Source: Rhizobium binae (lineage in GTDB: Bacteria > Pseudomonadota > Alphaproteobacteria > Rhizobiales > Rhizobiaceae). Taken from it: 64,000 bases of DNA. The stretch lies in contig NZ_CP071606.1 in NCBI RefSeq assembly GCF_017357225.1, positions 372,001-436,000 of the forward strand, in the 5' to 3' direction. The translations under genes were made by a program, and so were the position numbers. Of the stretch, positions 63,788-64,000 are shown one piece after another. Below the pieces are notes generated by a model. It worked only from the letters and a program-made list of their open reading frames with translations. It did not search any database and had not been told where the DNA came from. Position 1 is the first letter of the stretch, and every line of letters begins with the position of its first letter.

Positions 63788-64000
63788 ATGAAGCGCAGAA
63801 CTTTAATGCGGGCAACGGTCGCAACCGTCGCTCTTATGCTCAGCGTGCCGGCGATGGCGGATTCGATGGCCGACGCCAAGGCCGTGGTCGCCAAATACGC
63901 GTCCAAGGTGAGTGCCTGGGATGGCCCGACGAGCGGCCCGAAGGGCGCGAGCGGCAAGAACATCGTCATTCTTGCCGCCGATATGAAGAACGGCGGCATT
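63788..64000 (+). CDS. Periplasmic sugar-binding protein, RbsB type, 3' end outside window
   Basis: Starts at ATG 63788 after GGAGGAGTGAACA. The N-terminus (MKRRTLMRATVATVALMLSV, cleavage likely after AMA) is a Sec signal peptide, and the visible mature part (NIVILAADMKNGGI) resembles the first strand of a family-4-type binding protein. It completes the RbsABC-type importer. The gene continues beyond base 64000, so length and ligand cannot be judged. Confidence 0.88.
   Translation, partial: MKRRTLMRATVATVALMLSVPAMADSMADAKAVVAKYASKVSAWDGPTSGPKGASGKNIVILAADMKNGGI

Noticed and set aside
1..64000. tRNA, rRNA, CRISPR array, IS element, replication or transfer genes
   Set aside because: I looked for cloverleaf-like segments, direct-repeat arrays, transposase motifs and repABC/tra-type proteins and saw none that I could support.

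Overview
The window looks like Rhizobiaceae DNA, probably Rhizobium of the leguminosarum/etli type and quite possibly a large plasmid or chromid. The reasons are the GC-rich coding bias, the density of ABC uptake systems, LacI/LysR/GlxA-type regulators, a fused carnitine dehydrogenase-thioesterase and many FixK/FnrN-type boxes. No rRNA, tRNA, CRISPR array, insertion sequence, replication or conjugation gene was recognised. The left end cuts a very large sensor kinase and the right end cuts a periplasmic binding protein.

Layout. (1) 1-4.1 kb: C-terminal part of an AAA-ATPase/GAF/PAS histidine kinase. (2) 4.1-6.8 kb: gene-poor stretch with small or decayed ORFs. (3) 6.8-9.6 kb: hemN, a small DUF1488-like gene and an orphan OmpR-type response regulator. 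(4) 9.7-17.3 kb: a sugar island with ribokinase, FucU/RbsD-like mutarotase, LacI regulator, two permeases and a Tat-exported binding protein on the minus strand, and the ATPase divergently on the plus strand. Two identical perfect palindromes (ATGAAACGTTTCAT) lie in the divergent promoter region. (5) 17.4-28 kb: a low-oxygen/stress island with alcohol dehydrogenases (one broken), two tandem universal stress proteins, CBS-BON, SPW, ABC membrane-only, DksA-like, flavin-reductase-like, MgtC/DUF4010, a second DUF1488-like protein and a cysteine hydrolase. Seven intergenic copies of TTGA-N6-TCAA, plus two one-mismatch copies, lie between 8.2 and 27.4 kb. This is the strongest systems-level signal in the window.

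(6) 28.2-33.8 kb: a GGDEF-EAL protein divergent from a lone amino-acid binding protein, glutathione-independent formaldehyde dehydrogenase, and an unknown 144-residue protein. (7) 34-51.5 kb: an EamA transporter with divergent LysR regulator, then a carnitine/gamma-butyrobetaine catabolic cluster. It comprises a GlxA/CdhR-type regulator, BKACE, carnitine dehydrogenase fused to thioesterase, acyl-CoA dehydrogenase, NDP-forming acyl-CoA ligase, CaiD-like hydratase, a five-component oligopeptide-type ABC importer (ATPases fused) and two serine hydrolases. (8) 51.8-54.4 kb: an ECF sigma factor translationally coupled to a membrane-anchored von Willebrand A protein. (9) 54.5-64 kb: an idonate/ketogluconate/gluconate regulon with SMP-30 lactonase, LacI regulator, idonate 5-dehydrogenase, 2-hydroxyacid dehydrogenase, gluconate 5-dehydrogenase, gluconokinase, a HIBADH-type dehydrogenase and an RbsABC-type importer. 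It is tied together by the GntR/IdnR-like palindrome ATGTTATCGATAACAT, perfect at two promoters and degenerate at a third.

Functional reading. The island at 17-28 kb plus hemN would be switched on at low oxygen by an FNR/FixK protein encoded elsewhere. The carnitine cluster would import quaternary-ammonium compounds and yield glycine betaine plus acetoacetate. The last cluster would channel aldonates into 6-phosphogluconate. All functions are assigned from protein motifs and gene context read by eye; no database search was run.
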